Shown here: positions 22,801 through 31,830 of the stretch, in pieces
Layout of the letters: each line of letters begins with the position of its first letter
Numbering within the stretch: the stretch's first letter is position 1
NCBI GenBank assembly: GCA_037349105.1
Contig: JAYJMM010000110.1
Span: 1,674,001-1,738,000, forward strand
Direction: 5' to 3'
Origin: Limnomonas spitsbergensis
Taxonomy: Eukaryota > Chlorophyta > Chlorophyceae > Chlamydomonadales
DNA length: 64,000 bases
Notes under the pieces: model-generated
Told to the model about the DNA's origin: nothing
The model's database searches: none
Seen by the model: only the letters and a program-made list of their open reading frames with translations
Translations under genes and position numbers: made by a program

Positions 22801-25800
22801 CCGTCCTGCAACCGGTGGCCCAAGTAGCAGGGCTTGCTGCCCCACGCCAACCCGGCCTTTGGCTGTGCTGCTGCTGAAACGTAGCTGAGTAGGTGACACA
22901 CCCTAATACAAACAGTGGCCAGGGCCAGCAACAAGGCCATGGCCCCTACAGCAGGCACACCATGATGCACCGGGCAGCCTCCAACTGTCTGCCGCAATGT
23001 TGCTGAACTGTAGCTGAAACACTTCAGCTACAATTGCCTTGAGATTGTAGCTGAATCACTTCAGCTACAATTGCCCCTGAATTGTAGCTGAAAGACTTAA
23101 CCGTCACAGGGCACTCCTCTTTGACATTATTGTTCATGGCTTAGGCCGAACCCTAAACCCTTAACCCTAAAACCAATTGCCTCCACCACACTGACGGCAC
23201 CTCAGGGTTGGGTTTTTGACCTGAACCCACAACCCGTCCCCTTTGCCTTCAAGGCACCTCCAGGCCCTCCTGCGTCACGCCAGGGTCACGCCTTTCTCTT
23301 CGCCATCCTTGCTTATTACTCACGCCTGAACCCTCAACCTCTCTGCACTCACAGCACTTCAACGCCCTTGCATCACGTCTGCCTCTTACGTATGCCATCC
23401 TTGTTTAGGGTTTAGGGTATAACCCTTAACCCTCACCCCTCACCCCCCCCCCTGCACTCACAGCACCTCCATGCCCTTCTGCGTCACACCCTTCTCCTCC
23501 CCATCCTTGACTAGGTTGTGCGGAATGTAGGCGCCTGAGAAGGAAAAGCAGGAGGGGGGAGCAACACTCATTTTGGGGGGCAGGGATGTCCAAGGTCTCC
23601 ACCTGTCCAAGAGGTGAGTGGGTCCCCCCGGCCCTGTCCAAAAGGTGGGTTCCCCCAGCCCTGTCCCCAGCCCTGTCCCCAGCCCTGTCCAAAAGGTGGG
23701 TTCCCCCAGCCCTGTCCCCAGCCCTGTCCCCAGCCCTGTCCAAGAGGTGGGTCCCCCCCCCCCTGTCCAAGAGGTGGGTCCCCCCGGCCCTGTCCAAAAG
23801 GTGGGTCCCACCAGCCCTGTCCCCAGCCCTGTCCAAGAGGTGGGTCCCCCCAGCCCTGTCCAAGAGGTGGGTCCCCCCGGCCCTGTCCAAAAGGTGGGTC
23901 CCACCAGCCCTGTCCCCAGCCCTGTCCAAGAGGTGGGTCACCCCAGCCCTGTCCAAGAGGTGGGTCCCCCCAGCCTTGTCCCCAGCCCTGTCCCCAGCCC
24001 TGTCCAAGAGGTGGGTCACCCCAGCCCTGTCCCCAGCCCTGTCCAAGAGGTGGGCCCCCCCAGCTCTGTCCCCAGCCCTGTCCAAAAGGTGGGTCCCACC
24101 AGCCCTGTCCCCAGCCCTGTCCAAGAGGTGGGTCCCCCCAGCCTTGTCCCCAGCCCTGTCCCCAGCCCTGTCCAAGAGGTGGGTCACCCCAGCCCTGTCC
24201 CCAGCCCTGTCCAAGAGGTGGGTCACCCCAGCCCTGTCCCCAGCCCTGTCCAAAAGGTGGGTCCCCACAGCCCTGTCCCCAGCCCTGTCCAAGAGGTGGG
24301 TCCCCCCAGCCCTGTCCAAGAGGTGGGTCCCCCCAGCCCTGTACCCAGCCCTGTCCAAGAGGTGGGCCCCCCCAGGCCTGACAGAGGACAAACTAGCACA
24401 TCACCGAGGGAGGAAAGAGGTTAAGGGGATCATGTGCCAGGGGTGTGAGCCGAAGTGCTCATACCAGGGCAGTTCAAAACTTACTCCCAGGGGCATGGGG
24501 GGCCTTTTGAAATCCAGTTTTATTTCGTTGTTCTGCTCAAATAAAATGTAGGAGTCAGCCGAGTCCCTATTGTTGTTTTTTCCGCTGCTTAAGCCGAAGC
24601 AGCGGTTTTCTGAGCTCGGCTATCGTTTTTCCGGATCTGGAAAGTGTGGAAATGTTTGAAACGCTGATACCGATTTTAAAATGAACTACCTGCCGGGGGC
24701 AGCTACAGGCAGGTCCGGACCTGATCGGCTCCCAGGACCCTATAAGCAATTAAGCACCCAAGCCCACCAGCACTGCACTGCACATTGAGGGTTCAGGGAC
24801 TGAGCCTGAGCATACGAGTTTAGGCTTAAGGGTTTTGAGCCTGAGCATACGACTTAAGGCTTTGGGTTTTCAGCCTGAGCTTACGAGTTTAGGCTTAAGG
24901 GTTTTGAGCCTGAGCATACGACTTAAGGCTTTGGGTTTTCAGCCTGAGCTTACGAGTTTAGGCTTAAGGGTTTTGAGCCTGAGCATACGACTTAAGGCTT
25001 TGGGTTTTCAGCCTGAGCTTACGAGTTTAGGCTTAAGGGTTTTGAGCCTGAGCATACGACTTAAGGCTTTGGGTTTTCAGCCTGAGCTTACGAGTTTAGG
25101 CTTAGGGTATTGAGCCTGAGCACCATTTCCACCTGCACTGCATTGCACATAAATGGTTTAGGGTTAAGCATAAGCGAACGAGTTAAGCATTTGAGGGTTT
25201 TTACCCAAGCGCCCGAGCCCACCAGCACCATAAAGCACATCCAGGGTTTAGGGTCAGGAGGGTCTACTTTTGGTTCACCCAAGCTTTCCTGTGCTATACT
25301 GCACGTCAAGGATTCAACCTAATCGCTGAAGATCAAAAGGGCCGCAATGTCCGACCAGGGTTTACTATTCAGGGTTGAACCCTAAACGCCACAAGCATAA
25401 AATGCAGACTGCATGACCGGGATTTACTATTCAGGGTTTAAACTCTTAACGCCTCCAGTCAAAATTGCTGCACTACACGACCAGGGTTTACTATCCAGGG
25501 TTTAACCCTAAACGCCCAAGGTTATCAGCACTGCGCAGCATAACAAGGGTAAAGGAAAAAACGTCTGGGGTTTAGACTCTCAGTGCCCAAGCTTAACGGC
25601 GAATCCTGAACCTCGCTGCCACCCAACCCTCTCATCCGCCACGCTCGACAGCGTCACGATGCAATGGGCTAGGGTTACGGGTGGTGGGTTCAAGGTTTGG
25701 GGGTTGAGCTCTCAGCTTCCATGCTAAAGGCCAAACCCTGAACCTGCTGCCGCCCGGCCCACTACCCTGATACGCCAAACCTCACCAGCACCACGATGCT

Positions 25801-28800
25801 AGGGTTCAGAGTTAAAGGTCGAGGGGCCAGGGTTTGGGGGTTGAGCTCTTAGCGCCCATGCTAAAGGCCAAACCCTGAACCTGCTGCCGCCCGGCCCACA
25901 ACTCTGATACGCCAAAGCTGACCAGCACCACGATGCTAGGGTTCAGAGTTAAAGGTCGAGGGGTCAGGGTTTGGGGGTTGAGCTCTTAGCGCCCATGCTA
26001 AAGGCCAAACCCTGAACCTGCTACCGCCCGGCCCACTACTCTGATACGCCAAACCTCACCAGCACCACGATGCTAGGGTTCAGAGTTAAAGGTGGAGGGG
26101 TCAGGGTTTGGGGGTTGAGCTCTTAGCGCCCATGCTAAAGGCCAAACCCTGAACCTGCTGCCGCCCGGCCCACAACTCTGATACGCCAAACCTCACCAGC
26201 ACCACGATGCTAGGGTTCAGAGTTAAAGGTCGAGGGGTCAGGGTTTGGGGGTTGAGCTCTTAGCGCCCATGCTAAAGGCCAAACCCTGAACCTGCTACCG
26301 CCCGGCCCACAACTCTGATACGCCAAACCTCACCAGCACCACGATGCTAGGGTTCAGAGTTAAAGGTCGAGGGGCCAGGGTTTGGGGGTTGAGCTCTTAG
26401 CGCCCATGCTAAAGGCCAAACCCTGAACCTGCTGCCGCCCGGCCCACTACCCTGATACGCCACAGCTGACCAGCACCACGATGCAAGGGCCTAGGGTTAC
26501 AGGTGGAGGGGTCAGGGTTTGGGGGTTGAGGTCTCAGCGTCCATGCTAAAGGCCAAACCCTGAACCTGCTGCCGCCCGGCCCACTACCCTGATACGCCAA
26601 ACCTCACCAGCACCACGATGCTAGGGTTCAGAGTTAAAGGTCGAGGGGCCAGGGTTTGGGGGTTGAGCTCTTAGCGCCCATGCTAAAGGCCAAACCCTGA
26701 ACCTGCTGCCGCCCGGCCCACAACTCTGATACGCCAAAGCTGACCAGCACCACGATGCTAGGGTTCAGAGTTAAAGGTCGAGGGGCCAGGGTTTGGGGGT
26801 TGAGCTCTTAGCGCCCATGCTAAAGGCCAAACCCTGAACCTGCTGCCGCCCGGCCCACAACTCTGATACGCCAAACCTCACCAGCACCACGATGCAAGGG
26901 TCTAGGGTTACAGGTGGAGGGGTCAGGGTTTGGGGGTTGAGGTCTCAGCGTCCATGCTAAAGGCCAAACCCTGAACCTGCTGCCGCCCGGCCCACTACCC
27001 TGATACGCCAAACCTCACCAGCACCACGATGCTAGGGTTCAGAGTTAAAGGTCGAGGGGCCAGGGTTTGGGGGTTGAGCTCTTAGCGCCCATGCTAAAGG
27101 CCAAACCCTGAACCTGCTGCCGCCCGGCCCACTACCCTGATACGCCAAACCTCACCAGCACCACCATGCAAGGGCCTAGGGTTACAGGTGGAGGGGTCAG
27201 GGTTTGGGGGTTGAGGTCTCAGCGTCCATGCTAAAGGCCAAACCCTGAACCTGCTGCCGCCCGGCCCACTACCCTGATACGCCAAACCTCACCAGCACCA
27301 CGATGCTAGGGTTCAGAGTTAAAGGTGGAGGGGTCGGGGTTTGGGGGTTGAGCTCTTAGCGCCCATGCTAAAGGCCAAACCCTGAACCTGCTGCCGCCCG
27401 GCCCACAACTCTGATACGCCAAACCTCACCAGCACCACGATGCTAGGGTTCAGAGTTTAAGGTCGAGGGGTCAGGGTTTGGGGGTTGAGCTCTTAGCGCC
27501 CATGCTAAAGGCCAAACCCTGAACCTGCTACCGCCCGGCCCACAACTCTGATACGCCAAACCTCACCAGCACCACGATGCTAGGGTTCAGAGTTACAGGT
27601 CGAGGGGCCAGGGTTTGGGGGTTGAGCTCTTAGCGCCCATGCTAAAGGCCAAACCCTGAACCTGCTGCCGCCCGGCCCACTACCCTGATACGCCACAGCT
27701 GACCAGCACCACGATGCAAGGGCCTAGGGTTACAGGTGGAGGGGTCAGGGTTTGGGGGTTGAGGTCTCAGCGTCCATGCTAAAGGCCTAACCCTGAACCT
27801 GCTGCCGCCCGGCCCACTACCCTGATACGCCAAACCTCACCAGCACCACGATGCTAGGGTTCAGAGTTAAAGGTCGAGGGGCCAGGGTTTGGGGGTTGAG
27901 CTCTTAGCGCCCATGCTAAAGGCCAAACCCTGAACCTGCTGCCGCCCGGCCCACAACTCTGATACGCCAAAGCTGACCAGCACCACGATGCTAGGGTTCA
28001 GAGTTAAAGGTCGAGGGGTCAGGGTTTGGGGGTTGAGCTCTTAGCGCCCATGCTAAAGGCCAAACCCTGAACCTGCTGCCGCCCGGCCCACAACTCTGAT
28101 ACGCCAAACCTCACCAGCACCACGATGCAAGGGTCTAGGGTTACAGGTGGAGGGGTCAGGGTTTGGGGGTTGAGCTCTCAGCGTCCATGCTAAAGGCCAA
28201 ACCCTGAACCTGCTGCCGCCCGGCCCACTACCCTGATACGCCAAACCTCACCAGCACCACGGTGCTAGGGTTCAGAGTTAAAGGTCGAGGGGCCAGGGTT
28301 TGGGGGTTGAGCTCTTAGCGCCCATGCTAAAGGCCAAACCCTGAACCTGCTGCCGCCCGGCCCACTAACCTGATACGCCAAACCTCACCAGCACCACCAT
28401 GCAAGGGCCTAGGGTTACAGGTGGAGGGGTCAGGGTTTGGGGGTTGAGGTCTCAGCGTCCATGCTAAAGGCCAAACCCTGAACCTGCTGCCGCCCGGCCC
28501 ACTACCCTGATACGCCAAACCTCACCAGCACCACGATGCTAGGGTTCAGAGTTAAAGGTCGAGGGGCCAGGGTTTGGGGGTTGATCTCTTAGCGCCCATG
28601 CTTAAGGCCAAACCCTGAACCTGCTGCCGCCCGGCCCACAACTCTGATACACCAAAGCTGACCAGCACCACGATGCAAGGGTCTAGGGTTACAGGTGGAG
28701 GGGTCAGGGTTTGGGGGGGCGGATCTCAGCGCCTATGCTTAAGGCCAGACCCTGAACCTGCTGCCGCTCACCCCACAACTCTGACACGCCAAAGCTCACC

Positions 28801-30017
28801 GGCACCACGCTGCACGACGAGCCTGTTATACCCGAGCGCAATGGCCGCATCTGCAAACTCCAGGTCGTCGACAGCCCTGCGTGCATGCAGCAACATCATG
28901 TCAAGTCACCAGGGTTTACAGAAAGTTTTGGGTTGGGGTTTACGGCTTGCATTGGTTTTTTGTCCAAACTCCAAGTCATCGATAGCCCTTCGCGCTTGCA
29001 GCAAGATCATGTTAAGGCAAAAGGGTGTGTTAGGGTTGGGGTTAAAGGCTTAATGTTGGGTTTAGGGGTCAGCCATAGGATAAAGGATTGGGCCAACATC
29101 TTATTGCGTTGTGAAACTTTTGTCCAACCTCCAGGTCGTGGAAAGCCACGCACGCACACACGCCAGCACCATAGCAGGGTTTAGAATGAAACAGCATGAA
29201 CTTAACCCTGACTCTCGGTCATCGACAGCCATGCACGCTTGCAGCAACATAGTGCCAGAGTTGAAGGTTCCAGGCGAAAGATCGAATCCTAAGCACTGAA
29301 ATCTTGATCCAAACTCAAGGTCATCAACAGCCCTGCACATGCCCACCTGTTATATATAGATGTAAAGTATGGTTTTAGGGCTCAGGAGAATAAGTTCTGA
29401 AACTGAACCCGAACGCGACAGCCCTCCGCAAGGTGCACAGCAACTTCATAGCAGTACCGGCCTGGCATACAGGCCATGCGGCTGTCCACCCTATATCTGT
29501 CACTCCATGCGTTTGTGTCCATGCATGGACTGCTGAATAGGAGCTGTGCGGTGTGAACTGGCCAGGAGGTGAGGACCAGTGAGAAAGCCAGGAACCCTCG
29601 AGGCCATCCGAGACACAATGGCCTCATGCTTATGAGGGGGCGCAAAGCATCGTGCATGGCATCGGAGCCTGTGAAGGATCGGAATGCATCGTGCATGGCG
29701 TTGAAGCTATTGAAGGACCGAAAAGTATTATGCATGGCGTTGCAGCTTTTTTAGAGGAGGTCAGGTTCATGCATGGCGTTGAGGGTTCTGAAAGAGTGGA
29801 AGCACTATGCATGCATGCCACCTCCTTGGTCATAATTCATAGATTGAGGCATCTTATGCGGCGGTGCCCAGGACACCACTGAATCCTACATCGCCTGATG
29901 GCGGCATGCGAGCCATTGGGAGCACGTCATGGTTCACACTCACTTAACCAAGGCATCGAACTTAGTCGAGCCCACAGTCACGAGAATGGTCTTGGGTGTG
30001 CCACGAAGCGGGGCCAT
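16896..30017 (-). CDS. ALG13: ALG13, catalytic subunit of UDP-GlcNAc:dolichyl-PP-GlcNAc transferase, complete, six exons
   Basis: Exons in order of translation are 30017-29944, 28876-28800, 23534-23462, 22007-21940, 17540-17419 and 17042-16896. They total 561 nt, encode 186 residues, and all phases and GT/AG sites agree. With ALG14, ALG13 adds the second GlcNAc to dolichyl-PP-GlcNAc on the cytosolic ER face, early in N-glycan synthesis. Family hallmarks are all present: VTVGSTKFDALVKAVDDLE near the N-terminus (residues 13-31), LGYNRLVVQRGAGAYIP (about 39-55), ALVISHAGAGSIFETL (91-106) and NHQAEL (123-128). The C-terminal part (CSTPTDLVAAM) also fits. Length is normal for the family; no membrane segment is seen, as expected. 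Coding sequence is 4.3% of the gene. The introns hold most of the satellites between 17 and 30 kb, several derived from the exon edges. The start is the first ATG before the glycosyltransferase motif. Confidence 0.9.
17043..17130 (-). repeat. Upstream copy of the 5' end of ALG13 exon 6
   Basis: The exon 6 start encodes STPTDLVAAMRSLDS. A second copy encoding TDLVAAMRSLY lies at 17095-17125 and then diverges into a duplicated TTCTGTTCC-type acceptor tract. Confidence 0.75.
17150..17418 (-). repeat. Five downstream copies of the 3' end and donor of ALG13 exon 5
   Basis: On the plus strand, CAGGTGCTGCAGGTCTGCCA recurs near 17164, 17208, 17268, 17312 and 17371, before the real exon end at 17419. 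Each copy keeps the exon-end codons (ADLQHL-like) and a following GT, then TTTAGGG-like intron words. Confidence 0.8.
17541..17770 (-). repeat. Two upstream copies of the acceptor and 5' part of ALG13 exon 5
   Basis: The exon 5 start encodes AGSIFETLSSSLPLIVVPN. Copies at about 17590-17665 and 17695-17762 encode AGGIIEMLSRSLPLIVVPN-like and AGSIFETLSCSLPVIVVPN-like runs, but lose the frame after LLM. Each is preceded by CACTTTCACTCCACAG or a close variant. Confidence 0.85.
17771..18205. repeat. GTGTGGAGTGGA-rich degenerate repeat in ALG13 intron 4
   Basis: Irregular repetition of GTGTGGAGT and GTGGAGTGAAAGTG resembles the tract just outside the exon 5 acceptor copies, so it may be older, more decayed copies of that junction. 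Confidence 0.5.
18206..21690. repeat. 84-bp satellite, about 38 copies, plus a variant tail
   Basis: The 84-bp unit includes GGAGGGTGGAAGATTGAGRA, then GGGTGGGTCAGCCAATGAGG and AACAGATCGGCAATCAGCAA. Copies differ by a few substitutions. The last 220 bp (21470-21690) are a diverged 84-bp variant with GGGCAGTACATCAAGG. The array lies in ALG13 intron 4. Because 84 is divisible by three, long open frames (up to 1081 codons) occur on both strands; they are not treated as genes. Confidence 0.9.
22075..22250 (+). repeat. Dispersed repeat (SINE-like), copy in ALG13 intron 3
   Basis: A roughly 170-bp segment with CAGCCATGCTGCTTGGGCC, AGGCCGGTCCAGGTTTGGTCCC and GTAGCAAAAAAAGAAGCAC matches 31070-31250. 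It ends in an A-rich run, as SINEs often do. No tRNA-like head was confirmed. Confidence 0.6.
22445..22725. repeat. About 51-bp tandem repeat, 5-6 copies
   Basis: The unit contains AGGCAGACAGGCCTTGCAGA, CTGGCTGTTATTATTTATTT. The last copies are shortened. It lies in ALG13 intron 3. Confidence 0.8.
22780..22900 (-). repeat. Dispersed repeat (SINE-like), inverted partial copy
   Basis: The complement contains GGCAGCAAGCCCTGCTACTT, GGGCCACCGGTTGCAGGACGG, matching the family seen at 22075, 31070 and 53115. Confidence 0.5.
23010..23071. other. Two short perfect hairpins
   Basis: GTAGCTGAA-ACAC-TTCAGCTAC at 23010-23031 has 9-bp arms. ATTGTAGCTGAA-TCAC-TTCAGCTACAAT at 23044-23071 has 12-bp arms. 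A third half-copy follows at about 23080. The GTAGCTGAA word is shared with dispersed repeats elsewhere (37520, 62677). Confidence 0.85.
23190..23461 (-). repeat. Two downstream copies of the 3' end and donor of ALG13 exon 3
   Basis: The real exon end reads AAGGATGGGGAGGAGAAGG, then GTGACGCAGAAGGGCATGGA and donor GTGAGT. Decayed copies lie at about 23340-23400 (still followed by GTGAGTGCAG) and 23225-23310. Confidence 0.75.
23590..24380. repeat. Compound 15/23-bp minisatellite in ALG13 intron 2
   Basis: Two words alternate: CCAGCCCTGTCC and AAGAGGTGGGTCCCCC (or AAAAGGTGGGTTCCCC). Higher-order mixtures are visible. Open frames on both strands are period artefacts. Confidence 0.85.
24795..25125. 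repeat. 69-bp tandem repeat, four full copies plus partial ends
   Basis: The unit contains GAGCCTGAGCATACGACTTA, then GGCTTTGGGTTTTCAGCC and CTTACGAGTTTAGGCTTAAG. Copies are nearly identical, so expansion is recent. Confidence 0.9.
25575..28799 (-). repeat. 137-bp satellite, about 23 copies, derived from the donor junction of ALG13 exon 2
   Basis: On the minus strand each unit carries CATCGTGGTGCTG followed by GTGAGGTTTGGCGTATCAG. This matches the true exon 2 end and donor (GTGGTGCCG then GTGAGCTTTGGCGTGTCAG) and the following intron sequence with GGCGGCAGCAGGTTCAGGG. The array begins directly at the exon and runs 3.2 kb downstream. Alternating unit types (ACAACTCTG or ACTACCCTG; CAAGGGCCTAGG or CTAGGGTTCAGAG) suggest higher-order units. 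Confidence 0.85.
28877..29460 (-). repeat. About five upstream copies of the acceptor and 5' part of ALG13 exon 2
   Basis: The exon 2 start and its flank read TTGCTGCATGCACGCAG then GGCTGTCGACGACCTGGAGTT. Degenerate copies lie at about 28965-29010, 29118-29170, 29211-29255, 29303-29345 and 29400-29450. All encode a decayed version of RRAVDDLEF. They do not continue into the GYNRL motif. Confidence 0.8.
29630..29815. repeat. About 45-bp tandem repeat, 4 copies
   Basis: The unit is GCATCGTGCATGGCGTTGAA, then GGATCGGAA-like sequence, in ALG13 intron 1. Resemblance to the exon 1 edge (GGCATCGAACTTAG) is weak and not relied on. Confidence 0.7.
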
Positions 30018-30229
30018 TGTTATTGCAAAGCGGATATGAGCTGATTTCGGTTTAAGCCTGCGAGCCGGTCACAGTCGGGTCACTCCTCGCACGTGTTTTG
30101 TTGGTCGCTTCTCTTCAGAATCATGCGGATTGCCACCGGTAACAAAACGAAGCAATTTGCCGCAGCAGCCTAGATTAGAATCACGTCTTGCTTTTTCTAG
30201 CTTGGGCATGCATGTCATGCTTGCAAGTA

Positions 30230-31445
30230 CGCACGGCACGTTGTGACGTACCAAAAGTGTAGACTACCGTATAGTCGAGACACCAGATTCACCAGGTCAT
30301 CCACGACCTTCACCTTGACATTACATCGCTCACCACCTCCCATACAGATCGCCTCCCCATCGAATCTATCAGCAGTGCCTACCCAGCGACTGCCGTCACA
30401 GCCACGTGCATGGGCTGCATGGGCCGCATGGGCTGAAGCCAAGGACCATGTTGCAGCCGCGGTGTTGCTGCCGCGGCCACGAGCCCTGCTGCCAGCGGTT
30501 CTAGCAAACCTGTCACCCACGGTGCCGCGGCCTGTCGGAGACCGGCTTGCATCTTATGCAGTGGCGGCTGCGGCCCCTTGCACTCCCTCCGGCATTGGCA
30601 CTGCCTTGCAGCCCCCGCGGATCAGCAGCAGATTCCTCCATTGGTTGGGGCGAGAACAGCAAGGTTGAGCTGGCTGCCTGGCTTTCTGCTGCACGCAGGT
30701 GCGGGGCGGTCCACGCTGCATTCTCGCACTGATCAGAGGAGCAAGTGCAAACGTTGGTGCATGGCCTCTCTGCCAGCTGCAGCTGCTGTAGAGCGTTCCG
30801 CATAGCAGGGGTGGATGCCTCCAGAGGTTCCAGTCGGATCTCTGTCTCCACCATATCAAGCTTGGCATCCCTGTCCTTTATTTTGTCATGCTCGTTTTCT
30901 GGGCAGAAGTTGCCCTTGCATGGCTGAAAGCATGCCCGGCATTTGTACGGCTTGGGCTGGAATGCATGCCCGCGTACAGACGGATGCTGAGAGACAGAGA
31001 TATTCATCAAGACCTGCCAGAGGTCGCTGTGGTCCCCTTGCTTGCCTCCGGTTCAGTGTTTCTTTTTTCGTGCCTCAGCTACATGTCAGCTGCATTCCAG
31101 CCTCTGGCCTGCCGGCCCATTTTGGCCAGCCATGCTGCTTTGGCCACCAGTCGTAGGCCTACCCAAGTTTGGTCCCTATCGGGTCTTTCGGGGCCGTGGG
31201 GCGGCCTGCCGAAGGTGGGCTTGTAGCCAAAAAAAGAAACACAGCTCCGGTTGTTGCGCTGCCTCCTCCATGGCTGATGTAGCTCACAAGAGCCGTCTTG
31301 ATGAAATGGTTTGCTGTCTCAATGAAGATGGAGGCATGGTCCGTGAGGGTGACACCACTGCTGAGGGTCTCCTCAAGAAGAGGCTTCACATGTGCGACCA
31401 TGGGGTGTTCGTAGTTTCGCACAGCTTCCAGGTAAAGCTGACAGT
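30230..31445 (-). pseudogene. Possible decayed coding sequence upstream of ALG13
   Basis: Minus-strand open segments at 30513-31010 and 31250-31440 look protein-like. The first contains a Cys-rich motif (CRACFQPCKGNFC) and the second an amphipathic run ending NHFIKTALVSYISH. A CAG acceptor precedes the second at 31442. A dispersed repeat (31070-31250) lies between them. I do not recognise a family. The plus strand of the second segment is also open and ends in a CAGGTAAAG-like donor, so the coding strand is uncertain. Confidence 0.3.
31070..31250 (+). repeat. Dispersed repeat (SINE-like), second copy
   Basis: CAGCCATGCTGCTTTGGCC, AGGCCTACCCAAGTTTGGTCCC and TTGTAGCCAAAAAAAGAAACAC align with the copy at 22075-22250. 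Confidence 0.6.
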
Positions 31446-31830
31446 GTGTGTGGGGGGGGGTCAAAAAGTTTCGGGAGTTAAAACACTTTCCAGCTTTTTT
31501 CTAGTGTATGGGATAGCTTCAGCAAATTACCGTCTCAGATTATGCTCTAGGTCTGAGCATGCATGGGAATCACTCACGGGAACTACGCACTTTTGACTGT
31601 TTTTCCGTTGTGGGTGTGTAGGGCTTAACCAGGTGGAAGTGCGCAGAGGTGATAATTTCATGATTTAAATCTGCACAAAGTGGGCGTTCCCGTCCAGATG
31701 TTTTTCTCCATCCATGCTTGTGACTCACTTCAATTTCAATATTGAATTCCAGCAGACGAGCATTCTTCATTCGCCATGATTTCAAATTCATTTCGTTCTG
31801 TCAGAATCGACGGGAAAGGAGCAGCGAGAG

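Noticed and set aside
23426..24551. Long frames reading DRAGGTHLL or SKRWVPPALSPAL repeats
   Set aside because: Compound minisatellite in ALG13 intron 2; frames are period artefacts.
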